A DNA stretch of 64,000 bases from Embleya sp040605455 (GTDB lineage Bacteria > Actinomycetota > Actinomycetes > Streptomycetales > Streptomycetaceae), in the NCBI RefSeq assembly GCF_040605455.1, contig NZ_JBEXCV010000003.1, positions 62,001 through 126,000 of the forward strand, read 5' to 3'. Shown one piece after another: positions 1-9,109 of the stretch (position 1 is the first letter of the stretch; every line of letters begins with the position of its first letter). The position numbers were made by a program, and so were the translations under genes. The notes under the pieces were generated by a model, which saw only the letters and a program-made list of their open reading frames with translations, made no database searches and was not told where the DNA came from.

Positions 1-590
1 GAGGGGGACGGGAGATGACGCGTAGTCGGGACGAGGTCGTCGGTGCCGGTTGTCGCGGTGGGCGGCCGGACGCTTTCCATTGCCGGCCGACCCGGGACAC
101 CGCTGGTACTTCGCTCGCGAAGGCGTCGTCGCGGCCTTGGCCGGGGCCGCGGCGACGCTGCGGGCGGCGGAACCCGACGCGGCGATGGCCGGGTGGGTGG
201 GCGACGCCGACCCGGACCAGATACGGATACTCGCCGCCGCGTCTGCCCGTCCTCCCGCCCTGGGCGAGGCGGATGATGGTCGCTATCGAGACCGATCGCA
301 GTGCGTAACGTGCGGAGTCGTCCGCGCGCGAGCGCGAGTGGCTGCGGCGGGCTCGTCTGGAGGAGCCGGGGGTGCGTCGTGTATCGCTCGTGGAGGGGGG
401 ACTGGATCCGTGACCCCGACAAGCAGGTCCGTCAGATCGTGGCGCTGTACCGGTCCGCGACGGGCGTCACCGAGGTGGCTGCGACAAAGGAGTGATGCGG
501 GAGTTCGGGCCCGGTGCGTCCCGCCGTTCCCGGTCCGCGAGGCCGCACCACGTCGTATGGCGTATAAGCCGATGACAAGGACGGCTCGGT
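1..590. other. Decayed region without a confident gene
   Basis: All three plus-strand frames contain short stretches that look protein-like, for example an alanine-rich piece near 105-260 and an arginine/glutamate-rich piece near 310-415, but none stays open with a credible start, ribosome site and recognisable domain. The pieces lie in different frames, which is what a gene broken by indels looks like. It directly precedes a recognisable transporter remnant, so I read it as gene debris rather than a functional gene. I could not assign the debris to a family. Confidence 0.4.
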
Positions 591-719
591 GAGCAGATCG
601 AGCTGGGACGCGGCTGCCGCGCCGCGTTCGCGATGCCCGACACACTGCCCCTGTACGCCGTCACCACGGTGCTGGCGATGGTCCTGGTGGGGCTGTACTT
701 CGTCACCGGAGCCGATTCG
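591..719 (+). pseudogene. Remnant of a BCCT-family (choline/betaine) transporter
   Basis: About 43 codons read as one hydrophobic helix ending in TGADS, preceded by LPLYAVTTVLAMVLVGLYF. This matches the late BCCT segment in which a leucine-proline-leucine stretch, a valine/leucine-rich helix and an (S/G)ADS motif follow each other. The match stops abruptly after the ADS motif and nothing else of the roughly 500-residue transporter is present in frame. The frame happens to stay open into the downstream aldolase, giving a misleading 297-codon reading. This is a gene relic, not a functional transporter. The family call rests on a short segment and is moderate. Confidence 0.45.
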
Positions 720-890
720 CCTCGCTCGTGCTCGGTTCGCTTGGGCGAGGCCGAGGCGACGGAGCCTTCCATCGACACCACGGCGGGATCTGAGCGCGCC
801 GATCTGATTGGATCTGTTCGGGCGATCTCGCCCCGATCGGTCGTGGTGGTGTCAGAGCGAATCCGGGCGTATCCTGGTCGGGAGGCCTCG

Positions 891-1526
891 GTGCTGTTGG
901 AGGACGAGCGTCGCGAACTGTGCGAGTTCGGACGCCGGATCGTTGAGTGCGGCCTGGTGGTCGGCGCCTCCGGCAACCTGAGCGTGCGCCGGGGTCCGTT
1001 GGTCGCGATCACCCCCTCCGGTGCCCCATTGGAACGCATCACACCTGCCGAGTGCGCGGTCGTGGACCTGAAGGGCACGGTGGTGGAGGGCACGCGGACG
1101 CCATCCTCCGAGACGCCGATGCACCTCGCGTTGTACGAGAGCGACCCGCACGCCGGAGCCGTGGTGCACACGCACGCCGTGTTCGGTGCGGTGGTGGCGA
1201 CGACTCTGCCGGTGTTGCCGGCGATCCACTACAACGTGCTGCTGCTCGGAGGCCACGATGTGCGGGTCGCCCCGTACGCGACCTATGGGACGCCGGAGTT
1301 GGCGGACTCGGTGCGGGCGGCGCTCGCGGGTGGTAGAAGCGGGGCACTGCTGGCCAACCATGGGGGCGTGACCCTGGGGCGGGATCTGATCGAGGCGTAC
1401 GACCGCACCAAAATCCTGGAGTGGTTGTGCGAGGTCTACGTGCGCTCGCTCGCGGTGGGCACGCCCAGCGTGCTGACCGCCGCCGAGTTGGCGGCGGTCG
1501 AACGACGGATGACCGGGACGGGATGA
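891..1526 (+). CDS. Class II aldolase/adducin family protein (fuculose-phosphate aldolase-like)
   Basis: A 211-residue cytoplasmic protein of the zinc-dependent class II aldolase/epimerase family (FucA, AraD, RhaD and relatives), which cleave or epimerise sugar phosphates. Visible signatures are GNLSVR near residue 27, the SSETPMHLALY segment, the HTHAVFGA metal-binding motif and a third histidine in LLANHGGVTLG. The length is normal for the family. I chose the GTG at 891 because GGAGG lies 5 bases upstream and homologous sequence begins there; the longer open frame upstream is transporter debris. The gene faces the AMIN-like gene convergently with a 44-base gap. The substrate cannot be told from sequence; fuculose-1-phosphate, ribulose-5-phosphate or methylthioribulose-1-phosphate type enzymes are all possible. 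Confidence 0.85.
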   Translation: MLLEDERRELCEFGRRIVECGLVVGASGNLSVRRGPLVAITPSGAPLERITPAECAVVDLKGTVVEGTRTPSSETPMHLALYESDPHAGAVVHTHAVFGAVVATTLPVLPAIHYNVLLLGGHDVRVAPYATYGTPELADSVRAALAGGRSGALLANHGGVTLGRDLIEAYDRTKILEWLCEVYVRSLAVGTPSVLTAAELAAVERRMTGTG

Positions 1527-1570
1527 CCCGGGACGGGCCGGCCCGCAGCGCACCTCGGCCCGGCCGTCGG

Positions 1571-2071
1571 TCAGCGCTTGACGTCGATCACGATGCGGCT
1601 CGGGTTGGTCAGGACCGATGTGACCACTTGGTGCACGTTGCTCTTGTAGCCGATGCCCACCTTGAGCTTGCCCTCGAAGTCGCAGGTGACCGCGTACCCG
1701 GTGAGCGAGGGCATGTTGGTCACCACGGTGCGCGGGCCGGTGTAGGTGGCGTTGCCGTTGTCGTCGTGAGCCGCGCTCGCGATGTCCAACTCGACGTACT
1801 CGGCGCTGTTCGGGAAGCTGACCGGCTTCCCGCTCGCGCACTGTTGCAGACTGCTGGTGCCGGTGACGCCGTAGGCGGGCAGACCGGCGGAGAAGTCGAG
1901 GACCACACGGTCGTAGGTCACGTGTTGCCCGGTGCGGATGTTGGTGAGGTATGTGGTGCCGGCCGCCTGGGCGGTCCCGGACAACACGGTGGTGGCGGCG
2001 ATGCCGACGACGGCGGCGACGCCGAGTGCGGAGCGGACGAGATGGCGACGGGGGGCGGATACAACAGCCAT
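1571..2071 (-). CDS. Secreted AMIN-like domain protein
   Basis: A 166-residue protein with a classical signal peptide: arginines near the start, a hydrophobic core around residues 14-30 and an AQA-type cleavage site near residue 36. The mature part begins TTYLTNIRTGQHVTYDRVVLDF and carries the VVLDF, GYAV and IVIDV strands typical of the actinobacterial AMIN-like domain, a small beta fold found in envelope proteins that may bind polysaccharide or peptidoglycan. It is transcribed away from the peptidase-inhibitor gene, with which it shares an intergenic promoter region of about 190 bases. No catalytic residues are evident. The family name is fairly secure; the ligand is unknown. Confidence 0.75.
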   Translation of the reverse strand: MAVVSAPRRHLVRSALGVAAVVGIAATTVLSGTAQAAGTTYLTNIRTGQHVTYDRVVLDFSAGLPAYGVTGTSSLQQCASGKPVSFPNSAEYVELDIASAAHDDNGNATYTGPRTVVTNMPSLTGYAVTCDFEGKLKVGIGYKSNVHQVVTSVLTNPSRIVIDVKR

Positions 2072-2265
2072 GACAGCCTCCGAATGAGCCGATATCTACA
2101 GCGACGAAACGTTTCGCGCTCTGGTTCCTGGATAAGCGATGTCGATCTTGAATGCACTCTTTCGAGGTAAATCAGCGCCCGTTCGCCCGCACTTCGCCTT
2201 TTCATGAGCAACCCTGGACACACGTCGGAACCGGGGCAACGGATTCGACGAACGGGGAAGTTCTC

Positions 2266-2652
2266 ATGAACCGCATGCGACGCCGCTTTGCCTGCGCGCT
2301 GGCCTTGACCACGAGCCTGTTGACCGCTGCGGGGGCACCGAGCGCCTCCGCCACAGCGGCTGCGGCGACCTCGTGTGCGCCCGGGCAGGTGTGCTTCTGG
2401 ACCGAGCCGGGCTTTGCGGGTGCGCCGGCGGCGACCTTCGAACTGAAGGGCGTCAACGTCGAGCAGTGCGTGTCACTGCCCGACGGGGTTGACGCACTGT
2501 CCTTCGCGAACCGCATGGATCGCTACGTGACGATGTATCAGAGCAGGGAGTGTGCCACCGAAGGGGACTTCAGCACGTATCCGGGCGAGGGGGTATTCGT
2601 GCCCGACGTCCCCTTCACGGTTCGGGCCTTCCAGATCTGGGAGAAGCCGTGA
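2266..2652 (+). CDS. Secreted peptidase inhibitor family I36 protein
   Basis: A 128-residue exported protein. The first 35 or so residues form a signal peptide (MNRMRRRF, hydrophobic core, SASA). The mature part has CAPGQVCFWTEPGFAG followed by spaced cysteines and a crystallin-like strand pattern, as in the Streptomyces metalloproteinase inhibitor SMPI and family I36 generally. Such proteins block secreted metallopeptidases or serve as structural beta/gamma-crystallin-like modules. The ATG at 2266 is preceded by GGGGAAG; an open frame further upstream lacks a ribosome site and would disrupt the signal peptide. The stop lies 34 bases from the end of the convergent broken kinase gene. Confidence 0.8.
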   Translation: MNRMRRRFACALALTTSLLTAAGAPSASATAAAATSCAPGQVCFWTEPGFAGAPAATFELKGVNVEQCVSLPDGVDALSFANRMDRYVTMYQSRECATEGDFSTYPGEGVFVPDVPFTVRAFQIWEKP

Positions 2653-2686
2653 CGGCGGGTATGGCGGGTGGTCGTCAACCCTGGGC

Positions 2687-4108
2687 TCAGGAACAGCCCG
2701 AGAAATCGAAGGACGCGACCATCCGATCGACCGTCGCGTCCGGACTCGGCGGTATCGCGAAGGTCTCGATGGAGGGCTTCGTGACCGGTAGCCACCACAC
2801 CCGAGCGTGATACGTCGAGCCGTTGTCGCAACCGGCCGACCAACGGCAGTAATCGGCGGTCTTGGGTCCGACCGGGCGGGCCCCGCGTTCGACGATGGTC
2901 GAGGATGCGGTCATCGCGGTGCCGCGGGGTATTGCCCCGCGGCACCAGGCGTCGCCCTGCCAGACCCAGCCGGATCCGGATTCGAGATCCAGCGCCCGTC
3001 CCCACTCGTCGCCCGGGCGGATCGGGCAGGCGGATCGCGACGCCGTCCACCGCGCAGCCGTCGTTGGGACGACCCAGGAGCGTGGTGGGCGGCAGCACAC
3101 ACATCACGTGGGGGCCGTCCGTGCCCTGCTCGACCGTCCAGCCCGCCGGCGCGAGGAACTGAAGCCCTGGAGGCTGCGCCGGTCTCACCGGCCGCACTCG
3201 GAGGCATCGCTGGCGGGCGTGGCCCGGGGGTCGTGGGCAAGGCCGAGGCAGTGGGCGTGGCAGCTCCGGGCGTGGCGCCGTTCGGAGCGGTGGTGCCGCC
3301 CCGGCTGGCCTTGGAGGTCGGCGGATCCGTCCCGTGGGCGGCCGGTGGGTCCTCGTGGATCAGATTCGGCACCGGCACCGGCACCGCCGTACCGACGGCC
3401 GGCAGGCAAGCCACCACGGCCGCGGCGATCGGCCCGGCACGACCGCGGCTGCGTGGCCCGGGCGGGGGCAGTGCGGCGGGAGAGGGGATGTGCGCCGCTG
3501 GACGGGCCGAGGGTTGGCGGAGGGTCGGCGAGCGGCCTCGGCAACGGTGGGTGGCGGACGGCGCGTCGGCGCGGGCATGAGCCCGGGTGGGCGCCGACGG
3601 GGGCCTGATGCGCTGGGAGCATCGACACACGACCGCCTCCCCGGCCACGGCCGAATGGCGGGCGCCCGGTCGAGGCGTAGGCCAGCACGCCGCCGAGCGC
3701 GAACACGTCACCGGCCGGCGCCACTTCCGCGTCGAGGGCCTGCTCGGGGGCGAGGTAGCCGGGGAACCGACCGTGCTGCTTGTGCGGGCAGCTCGGTCTG
3801 CTCACCGATCGGTGAGATGCCGAAGTCGATCACGCGCGGACCGTCCTGGGCCGGCACACGTTGGAGGGTTTCAGGTCGCGGTGCACACCCCGGGCGTCAT
3901 GCGGTGCGGCCAGAGCCTCGGCGAGGCCACCGGCCAACACGCGCACGGCCTCGGCGGGCAGCGGACCCTGCTCGGCGACCGCAGCGTGCAGCGACGGCCC
4001 GGGTTTGTAGGCGGTGGACAGCCACGGCTCGTCCGCGTCCGCGGCGTCCAGGACCGGCGCGTAGTACGGCCCGATCCGAGTCGGGTCACCGGCCTGAAGC
4101 TCGCGCAT
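2687..4108 (-). pseudogene. Broken serine/threonine protein kinase (PknB-like) with extracellular domain
   Basis: Pieces of one receptor-type Ser/Thr kinase occur in order but in different frames. A start at 4108 with an AGGGG ribosome site gives MRELQAGDPTRIGPY, and the sequence then jumps straight to DADEPWLSTAY, so the glycine-rich loop and the ATP-binding lysine are deleted. HRDLKPSNV (near 3850-3875) is followed by a shift into the frame carrying VIDFGIS, then another shift into GYLAPEQALDAEVAPAGDVFALGG. A hydrophobic segment and a Pro/Thr-rich linker (about 3200-3450) come next, then a shift near 3030 into a Cys/Trp-rich outer domain ending at 2687. Without the nucleotide-binding lobe it cannot be an active kinase. 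Three or more frameshifts could include assembly errors, but the missing loop is a real deletion. Confidence 0.75.
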
Positions 4109-4158
4109 CGATCCCCTGAATCGATGAGTGTGCACGCTCCCCGGGCGCCGGACCGCCG

Positions 4159-4690
4159 TCAGCGCGGCATGCGCGTTACGAGGTTGAGCAGATCCTGCCA
4201 GCGCAGATCCGTGTGCGGGTCCCAGGCTCGCAAAACGGCCGCGGCGTGGATCAGATGGTCCCGAGCGCGGTCGGGCGCCGGTGCCTGAGCCTGCTCGCCT
4301 TCGCTCTCGGGCGCGTACTCGGGATCGGATTCGCACCCACGCGCCGGTCCGGGCTCGGCGTGCTCCCACGCGACCCGGAACAACGCCGCCACAGTGTCCG
4401 GTTCGAGGTGGCGGTCGTCCCGCAACGACGCCCCCATGCGCTGGAAGGCCGCCAGGAACGCGGCGGCCGTCGGCTCGTGGTCCGCCGCCAGGGCCTGGAT
4501 CCGCTCTGCCGCAGCGCCGGGTGTCGGGCAGGTCGGGGTAGGCGGCCCCGCCACCCAGTACAGCTGCTTGTGCGGCATTCCGGATTCGATCACCAGTCGG
4601 CCGGCGATCGCGGCCATGCGATCGGCATAGCCCCCGGATCCGAAAACGCGCGCCGTTGTCGTCCTGGTGCCACAGTTCTCACTCGTTCAT
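4159..4690 (-). pseudogene. Decayed SPOR-like domain gene
   Basis: An ATG at 4690 opens a frame that meets TGA at codon 4 and then reads ELWHQDDNGARFRI before the frame is lost. After a shift, GGYADRM continues into ESGMPHKQLYWV. HQDDNG...YADR...PHKQLYW is the pattern of small streptomycete SPOR-domain proteins. The 3' part from an internal ATG at 4617 stays open for 152 codons and includes a helical, charged tail ending at 4159, so a truncated product is conceivable. The gene lies 50 bases upstream of the broken kinase on the same strand, suggesting that both decayed as one transcription unit. If only the 4617-4159 part is annotated it would be called hypothetical. Confidence 0.55.
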
Positions 4691-4732
4691 GCGACACGGT
4701 GTCCCTCGTTCGAGTGATCGCAGGGCGGGGCA

Positions 4733-5296
4733 ATGCGACACTCCGCTCCAATACATCGCATGACGACGATGGCATCGACCGCCGCCGAACACAGTCGAAC
4801 CTCCGCGCGATCGGCGCCGCGCCCCGACTTGGAGGTCGCGGTGGACGCGACCCTGGAACGGCTGATGCTCGCCGGGTCCGTGCGGTCGGCGTTCCTACCG
4901 CCGCACCGCACCGCGATCGAGGCCCGCGCGACCACCGAACCGGAGGCGTGGGTGCGCTGGTGGCGCCGGTTCGAACCGGCCAGGGAACGGCGCGACCTGT
5001 CGACCATACGCGGCATGATCCTGGGTCTGATGGCCGGCTACGGCCTCTCCCGGTTGATCGAGGGCATCCCCGAACGCAGCCTCACCCGGCGCGTGTGCGA
5101 TGTCGTGATCGTGCTGAACCGGTTGAACGGCCAGGACGAACACGACCTCGTCCTCGACCTGGCGGGGCTCGTGTTGCGCCGACTGGAGACGGACGAAGCG
5201 CTCGCCGGCAACCCCAATCACTGGGCCTGGGACGCGGCGGAAGACCTGCGCGACCTGTCAGCCGGCCTCGAACAGCTTGCGTTCGGTGCCCGCTGA
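4733..5296 (+). CDS. Hypothetical protein (helical, 187 residues)
   Basis: I do not recognise this protein. It is predicted cytoplasmic and largely helical, with an alanine/arginine-rich start, a tryptophan-rich stretch (AWVRWWRRFEPARERRD, residues about 64-80) and a segment with one moderately hydrophobic helix (IRGMILGLMAGYGLSRLI). There is no signal peptide. The ATG at 4733 has a purine-rich GGGCGGGG stretch upstream; an ATG at 4760 is an alternative. Its last 39 bases overlap the end of the convergent drug-exporter gene, so transcripts of the two would be antisense at their 3' ends. Confidence 0.5.
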   Translation: MRHSAPIHRMTTMASTAAEHSRTSARSAPRPDLEVAVDATLERLMLAGSVRSAFLPPHRTAIEARATTEPEAWVRWWRRFEPARERRDLSTIRGMILGLMAGYGLSRLIEGIPERSLTRRVCDVVIVLNRLNGQDEHDLVLDLAGLVLRRLETDEALAGNPNHWAWDAAEDLRDLSAGLEQLAFGAR

Positions 5297-6820
5297 TCCG
5301 GTCGTGACGTGTTTCGGCCCCCGACGCAACGGGATCTCCCGCAGCATCAACGCGAGCACGAAGCCGAGGATCGCGATCGGAACGGCCGCCAGGAACACCG
5401 CGTCGAGCGCGCCCGCGAATCCGGCCAACGTCGCCTCCCGCTGTTCCGCCGGCAATGCGTCGATCGCTTGCCGGGTGACCCCCATGCCGGTCTCGCCGGC
5501 ATCGCTGCTCACGGTCCCGTCGGCCAGTTCGTGTGCGAACACCGCACCGAGCACGGCCGCGCCCAGGGCCGAACCGATCGAGCGCGCGAAGGAGTTCAGG
5601 CCGGTGGCCACGCCGATGTCCGACTGCTCGACCGAATTCTGCACCGCGAGTGTGGTCACCGGCCCGATCGTGCCGAGTCCGAATCCCAACACCATCAGCC
5701 CGATCAGCAGATGCCAGTACGGGCTGTTCGTGCCCAGCAGCGACAACACCACGAGCCCGGCTGCGGCGAGCACGGTGCCGATCAAGGGAAAGCGCTTGTA
5801 CTTGCCGATCCGCGAGATCAGCCGGCCCGACAACGTCGAGCACACCATCATCGAGAGCATCATGGGCGCGAGCAGCAACCCCGACTCGGTCGGTCCATGA
5901 CCGCGCACGATCTGCTGGTAGATCGGCAGGAACGTACTCATCCCGAGGGTCAGGCAACCGGTGACCATGGTCAGCGGGCACGCGACCCGCACGATCGTGT
6001 TGCGCGAGAGCAGCCGCAAGGGAATCAAGGGGTCGGCCGCACGCCGCTCGACCAATACGAAACCGGCGAGCGTGCCGACCGCCGTCACGGCCAGCACCAG
6101 GCTCGGTGCGGAGATCCAGGCGAACTGTGTCCCGCCCCAACTCGTGAACAGGATCAGGGCACTGGTTCCGCAGGTGAGCAGAGCGAGACCGGAGCCATCG
6201 AACGGACGCTTGGTGTAGGCCTTGCGCGGCAGTCTGAGCACCACGGACGTGACCATCAGCGCCACCGCACCCAGTGGGATGTTCACGTAGAACACCCATC
6301 GCCACGACAGAGCCTCTGTGAAGAAGCCGCCGATCAACGGCCCGCACACGGTCGAGAACGCGACCGTGGACGCGATGAAGCCCTGGTAGCGACCACGCTC
6401 GGCGGGCGGCACCAGGTCGCCGATGATGGCCTGCGCGTTGCTCATGAGCCCGCCGGCGCCGAGTCCCTGGACGGCCCGGAAGGCGATCAGCGCGCCCATC
6501 GACTGCGCGGTGCCGCACAACATCGAGCCGGCGAGGAACACCACGATGGCGAACTGGAACAGCCGCTTGCGGCCGTGGGCGTCGCCGAGCTTTCCGTACA
6601 GCGGGATCGAGACGGCCGTGGCGAGGGTGTACGCGGTGGTTACCCACGCCAGGTGTTCGAGCCCGCCGAGGTCGGCAACTATCGTCGGCATCGCCGTCGA
6701 GACGATGGTCGCGTCGAGCGATGCCAGCATGACGCCGAGCATCAACCCGCAGAAGACCAACAAGATCTGGCGGTGCGTCAGAGTAGGTGGGGCGGCGGAG
6801 CCCGCCCCCGAATCCTTCAC
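5258..6820 (-). CDS. MFS drug exporter, DHA2 (EmrB/QacA) family
   Basis: A 520-residue inner-membrane drug:proton antiporter with the usual DHA2 length and about 14 membrane spans. The family motifs are visible: LDATIVSTAMPTI in helix 1, GKLGDAHGRK in the first cytoplasmic loop (motif A), RAVQGLGAGGL in helix 4, and GPLIGGFF (motif C) in helix 5. Such pumps expel cationic dyes, antibiotics or self-made metabolites. No adjacent TetR or MarR gene is present. A near-consensus promoter lies just upstream and places the transcription start close to the GTG start codon, which has no Shine-Dalgarno sequence, so the mRNA may be leaderless. The 3' end overlaps the convergent hypothetical gene by 39 bases. 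Confidence 0.92.
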   Translation of the reverse strand: MKDSGAGSAAPPTLTHRQILLVFCGLMLGVMLASLDATIVSTAMPTIVADLGGLEHLAWVTTAYTLATAVSIPLYGKLGDAHGRKRLFQFAIVVFLAGSMLCGTAQSMGALIAFRAVQGLGAGGLMSNAQAIIGDLVPPAERGRYQGFIASTVAFSTVCGPLIGGFFTEALSWRWVFYVNIPLGAVALMVTSVVLRLPRKAYTKRPFDGSGLALLTCGTSALILFTSWGGTQFAWISAPSLVLAVTAVGTLAGFVLVERRAADPLIPLRLLSRNTIVRVACPLTMVTGCLTLGMSTFLPIYQQIVRGHGPTESGLLLAPMMLSMMVCSTLSGRLISRIGKYKRFPLIGTVLAAAGLVVLSLLGTNSPYWHLLIGLMVLGFGLGTIGPVTTLAVQNSVEQSDIGVATGLNSFARSIGSALGAAVLGAVFAHELADGTVSSDAGETGMGVTRQAIDALPAEQREATLAGFAGALDAVFLAAVPIAILGFVLALMLREIPLRRGPKHVTTGSAGTERKLFEAG

Positions 6821-6828
6821 ATCGCTAA

Positions 6829-6857
6829 AAGCTAGGCTTGGTAATGAACCATGTCAA
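6829..6857 (-). promoter_or_regulatory. Near-consensus sigma-70 (HrdB-type) promoter of the DHA2 exporter
   Basis: On the minus strand TTGACA (6857-6852) and TAGCTT (6834-6829) are separated by exactly 17 bases. A start about 7 bases after the -10 falls at 6820-6823, on or next to the GTG start codon at 6820. The spacer contains a short TGGT-n5-ACCA palindrome (6839-6851) that could be a repressor site. Seen directly in sequence; promoter activity is inferred. Confidence 0.65.
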
Positions 6858-6900
6858 TGATCCCCACCGGCCCGGCGTGCGATGTCCTCGGCGCGGCCGC

Positions 6901-7401
6901 CTACGCGGCACCGCTGCGCAGCTGCGCCACCACGCCGTCCACGCCCTCGCTGCGTAGCCGCTCGACCACGCGCACGCCATCCAGGCGGGTCTTCATGTCC
7001 TGCGGGGTCAGACCCCGCTCCAGGCACAGGGCCGCCAGCTTGTACTCGGTGGGCAGGATGCCGGCGGTCAGCCACGCCAGCACCTGAGCTGCCGTCATGT
7101 CCAACTGGGTCCAACTCGTCGCCATTGCATGCCGTTGTTCGGGCGTGGTCCGGGGGTCGATCTGCTTGATCACGCGACCGATGTCGAGAACGCGCGTAGC
7201 GTCTCGATTGGGTGCCGCCGTGGGGGTCGGCGCCGGGATGACCGCACGCGGCGCCGACTGCGCCTGACGGCGCTGCTGCTGCGGGGGCTGGTGTTGTCGA
7301 TTGGACCGAGTCGGCGTCTCCGAGCTGCGCCGACGAGGCCGCCGACCGTCGAGAAGGTTGGCCAACATGGCCTGTTCGACGGCATCGAGATCTTCCACCA
7401 C
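6901..7401 (-). CDS. Hypothetical protein with disordered middle and helical C-terminus
   Basis: A 166-residue protein I cannot assign. Residues 1-20 form a short acidic helix (MVEDLDAVEQAMLANLL), residues 20-65 are rich in Arg, Gln, Pro and Ser and look disordered, and residues 70-166 look like a compact helical domain containing TTPEQRHAMATSWTQLDMTA and a segment resembling a helix-turn-helix (LTAGILPTEYKLAALCLERGLTPQDMKTRL). It starts at GTG 7401. It is divergent from the ATPase-like regulator at 7641, with 239 bases between that must hold both promoters. It might be a small DNA-binding or adaptor protein, but this is inference from composition. Confidence 0.5.
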   Translation of the reverse strand: MVEDLDAVEQAMLANLLDGRRPRRRSSETPTRSNRQHQPPQQQRRQAQSAPRAVIPAPTPTAAPNRDATRVLDIGRVIKQIDPRTTPEQRHAMATSWTQLDMTAAQVLAWLTAGILPTEYKLAALCLERGLTPQDMKTRLDGVRVVERLRSEGVDGVVAQLRSGAA

Positions 7402-7640
7402 AGGTAGTCACCCTTCTGGAATCCGCGCCGTGCACAATCCGGTCATTCGCAGAGGAATGCCGCTGTTCGGCGCTCACAATCACACGCCGGGAGGGACGTG
7501 GACTGCGATGGTCTTGCCCATGTCGACCTTCGCTCACACACGCGACCGATCATCGAATCGTAGCGATATGACGAATCGTCAACCGTGCGCCCGTGTGCGC
7601 GCCGGTCAGTACGCTGAGGCGCGGCGCCGAAAGGGGTGAC

Positions 7641-8063
7641 ATGGGAACGGGATACGAGCGATCCTGCTGGTTCACCCTGCCCGCCCAACCGGCCTCGGTC
7701 GCTCAGGCCCGACGAGCTCTCGCGGACCATCTGACCTACTGGGGGCTGCCCTACGGGCACGACCTGGGGTACGCCCTCAAGCTGGTCGCCTCCGAGCTGA
7801 TCACCAACTCCGTCGAACACGCGGCCGTACTGTCACCCGAGGTCTCGGTGACCTGTACGGTGCACGACGGCTGGCTGTGGTTGGGAGTACGCGACCGCCA
7901 TCCCTATCGCCCGGTCGCCCTGTTGGAAACGGTCGACGACACCTCCGGCCGAGGCTTGCTGATCGTGCGCAACATCGTCACCGAACTCGGCGGCCAAATC
8001 CACATCGAGGCACACCCGGACGGCAAGACCCTGTGGGTGATCCTGCCGTGGCCGGTCGCCTGA
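7641..8063 (+). CDS. Anti-sigma-type ATP-binding regulator (HATPase_c_2)
   Basis: A 140-residue stand-alone GHKL ATPase domain of the RsbW/SpoIIAB-like kind that is very common in Streptomyces. The N box is ELITNSVEHA (near residue 55), the G1-like box is GVRDRHPYRP and the G2-like box SGRGLLIVRNIV. These proteins bind ATP and may act as anti-sigma factors or kinases of anti-anti-sigma proteins, but most have no known partner. The ATG at 7641 follows AAAGGGG; an upstream in-frame start lacks a ribosome site. No sigma factor or STAS-domain gene is adjacent. The family is secure, the role unknown. Confidence 0.82.
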   Translation: MGTGYERSCWFTLPAQPASVAQARRALADHLTYWGLPYGHDLGYALKLVASELITNSVEHAAVLSPEVSVTCTVHDGWLWLGVRDRHPYRPVALLETVDDTSGRGLLIVRNIVTELGGQIHIEAHPDGKTLWVILPWPVA

Positions 8064-9109
8064 GCTCCGCGCGCCGTCGTTGCCTTCCCTGCCCTCCCGA
8101 CACTTCTCGCCTCGCGCCCCGTGACCTCCTCGGTTGAGGGTCGGCGATCTCCACGGCGCGCCGTTGGTCCTTCAGTGACTTCATTTGATCCTGACGGGGC
8201 CCAAGCCTCCGGAGCGCCACCGTAGGTCGGCATCAAGGACGAGCGCGCTGGCCACTGTCGTCATCACCCGATCGAGGGAAGATCAACGTCAACCGGTAGT
8301 AGCCGCCGCCGTTTTCTCCGCAGCGCGACATAGATACCCGCAGCCTGTACGAGGGCGGAACCAGCGTGCGACGGATCTCGCGGGTCGACGTCCAGGCAGC
8401 GACAAAGCCTCGCCGCACCGGCCGGGCAGCTGCGGGTGAGTGCGCGGACCGGAGCGAGGGGTCGCTCGGTTCGCCCGTCGATGCGTACGGCCCAGGGGCG
8501 TTCCCATCGTAACCGCAGGCGGACGTTGCGTGCTGACGATCAACGGAACGAGGGAATTACGGCGGCCATATTCGGCACCGGTACCCCGATCCATCGGAAA
8601 TGGCGCAAACTCCTTGTGGGCGCGAGATGTACAACCTGTTCGACCTCGACCTCGACCTCGACCTCGACCTCGACCTCGACCTCGACCTCGACCACGCACA
8701 TCGACGGCCGACGCAGGCCGGCGGACCCGCCACGGTCCGCTCGCCCCGACGGCGCATCCTCATCCGGGGAGCGCGAAACCGTACCGGAACCGCCTTGTCT
8801 GGTCTCTGGCATCGCACTTATGGAGGCATCCGTACCGTGGTGACGGGCTCTGCGGCCGCTAGGTGAGGACATCAGGGCAACGGGCCGGGCGGGCAGAGGG
8901 GTCGGTGACCGCCGACATCGCGGATCACGACAAGGGGTTGCCATCGCGCAAACCCCGCACACGGGAGCCCGATGCGGGACATGATTCTGATAACCGGCGG
9001 ATTGCCGTACGGTGAACGTCCCTCGGAGCGGTGGCGAATGGGCCGCGTCCACGATTCGAACCGTCGCCCGACCCACGGCCGTGCAGACCAGGGGAGGTAC
9101 GTACCGCAC
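8064..9109. other. Long intergenic region with a hexamer repeat
   Basis: Roughly 1.05 kb without a convincing gene. Open frames here run through the GACCTC repeat and give simple Leu-Asp, Glu-Val or Arg-Ser repeats, so I treat them as artefacts. Composition is less extreme near 8500-8620, with some AT-rich stretches that might hold promoters. The last part contains a GGGGAGG ribosome-site-like stretch belonging to the siderophore synthetase gene. I saw no RNA gene and no clear iron-box palindrome by eye. Confidence 0.5.
8642..8692. repeat. Tandem GACCTC hexamer, eight copies plus half
   Basis: Eight perfect copies of GACCTC followed by GAC, about 50 bases, with no interruptions. It is a simple-sequence repeat able to change length by slippage. 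Because six is a multiple of three, any frame through it stays open, which produces spurious reading frames on both strands. It lies about 420 bases before the siderophore synthetase start, within the long intergenic region. Confidence 0.9.
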
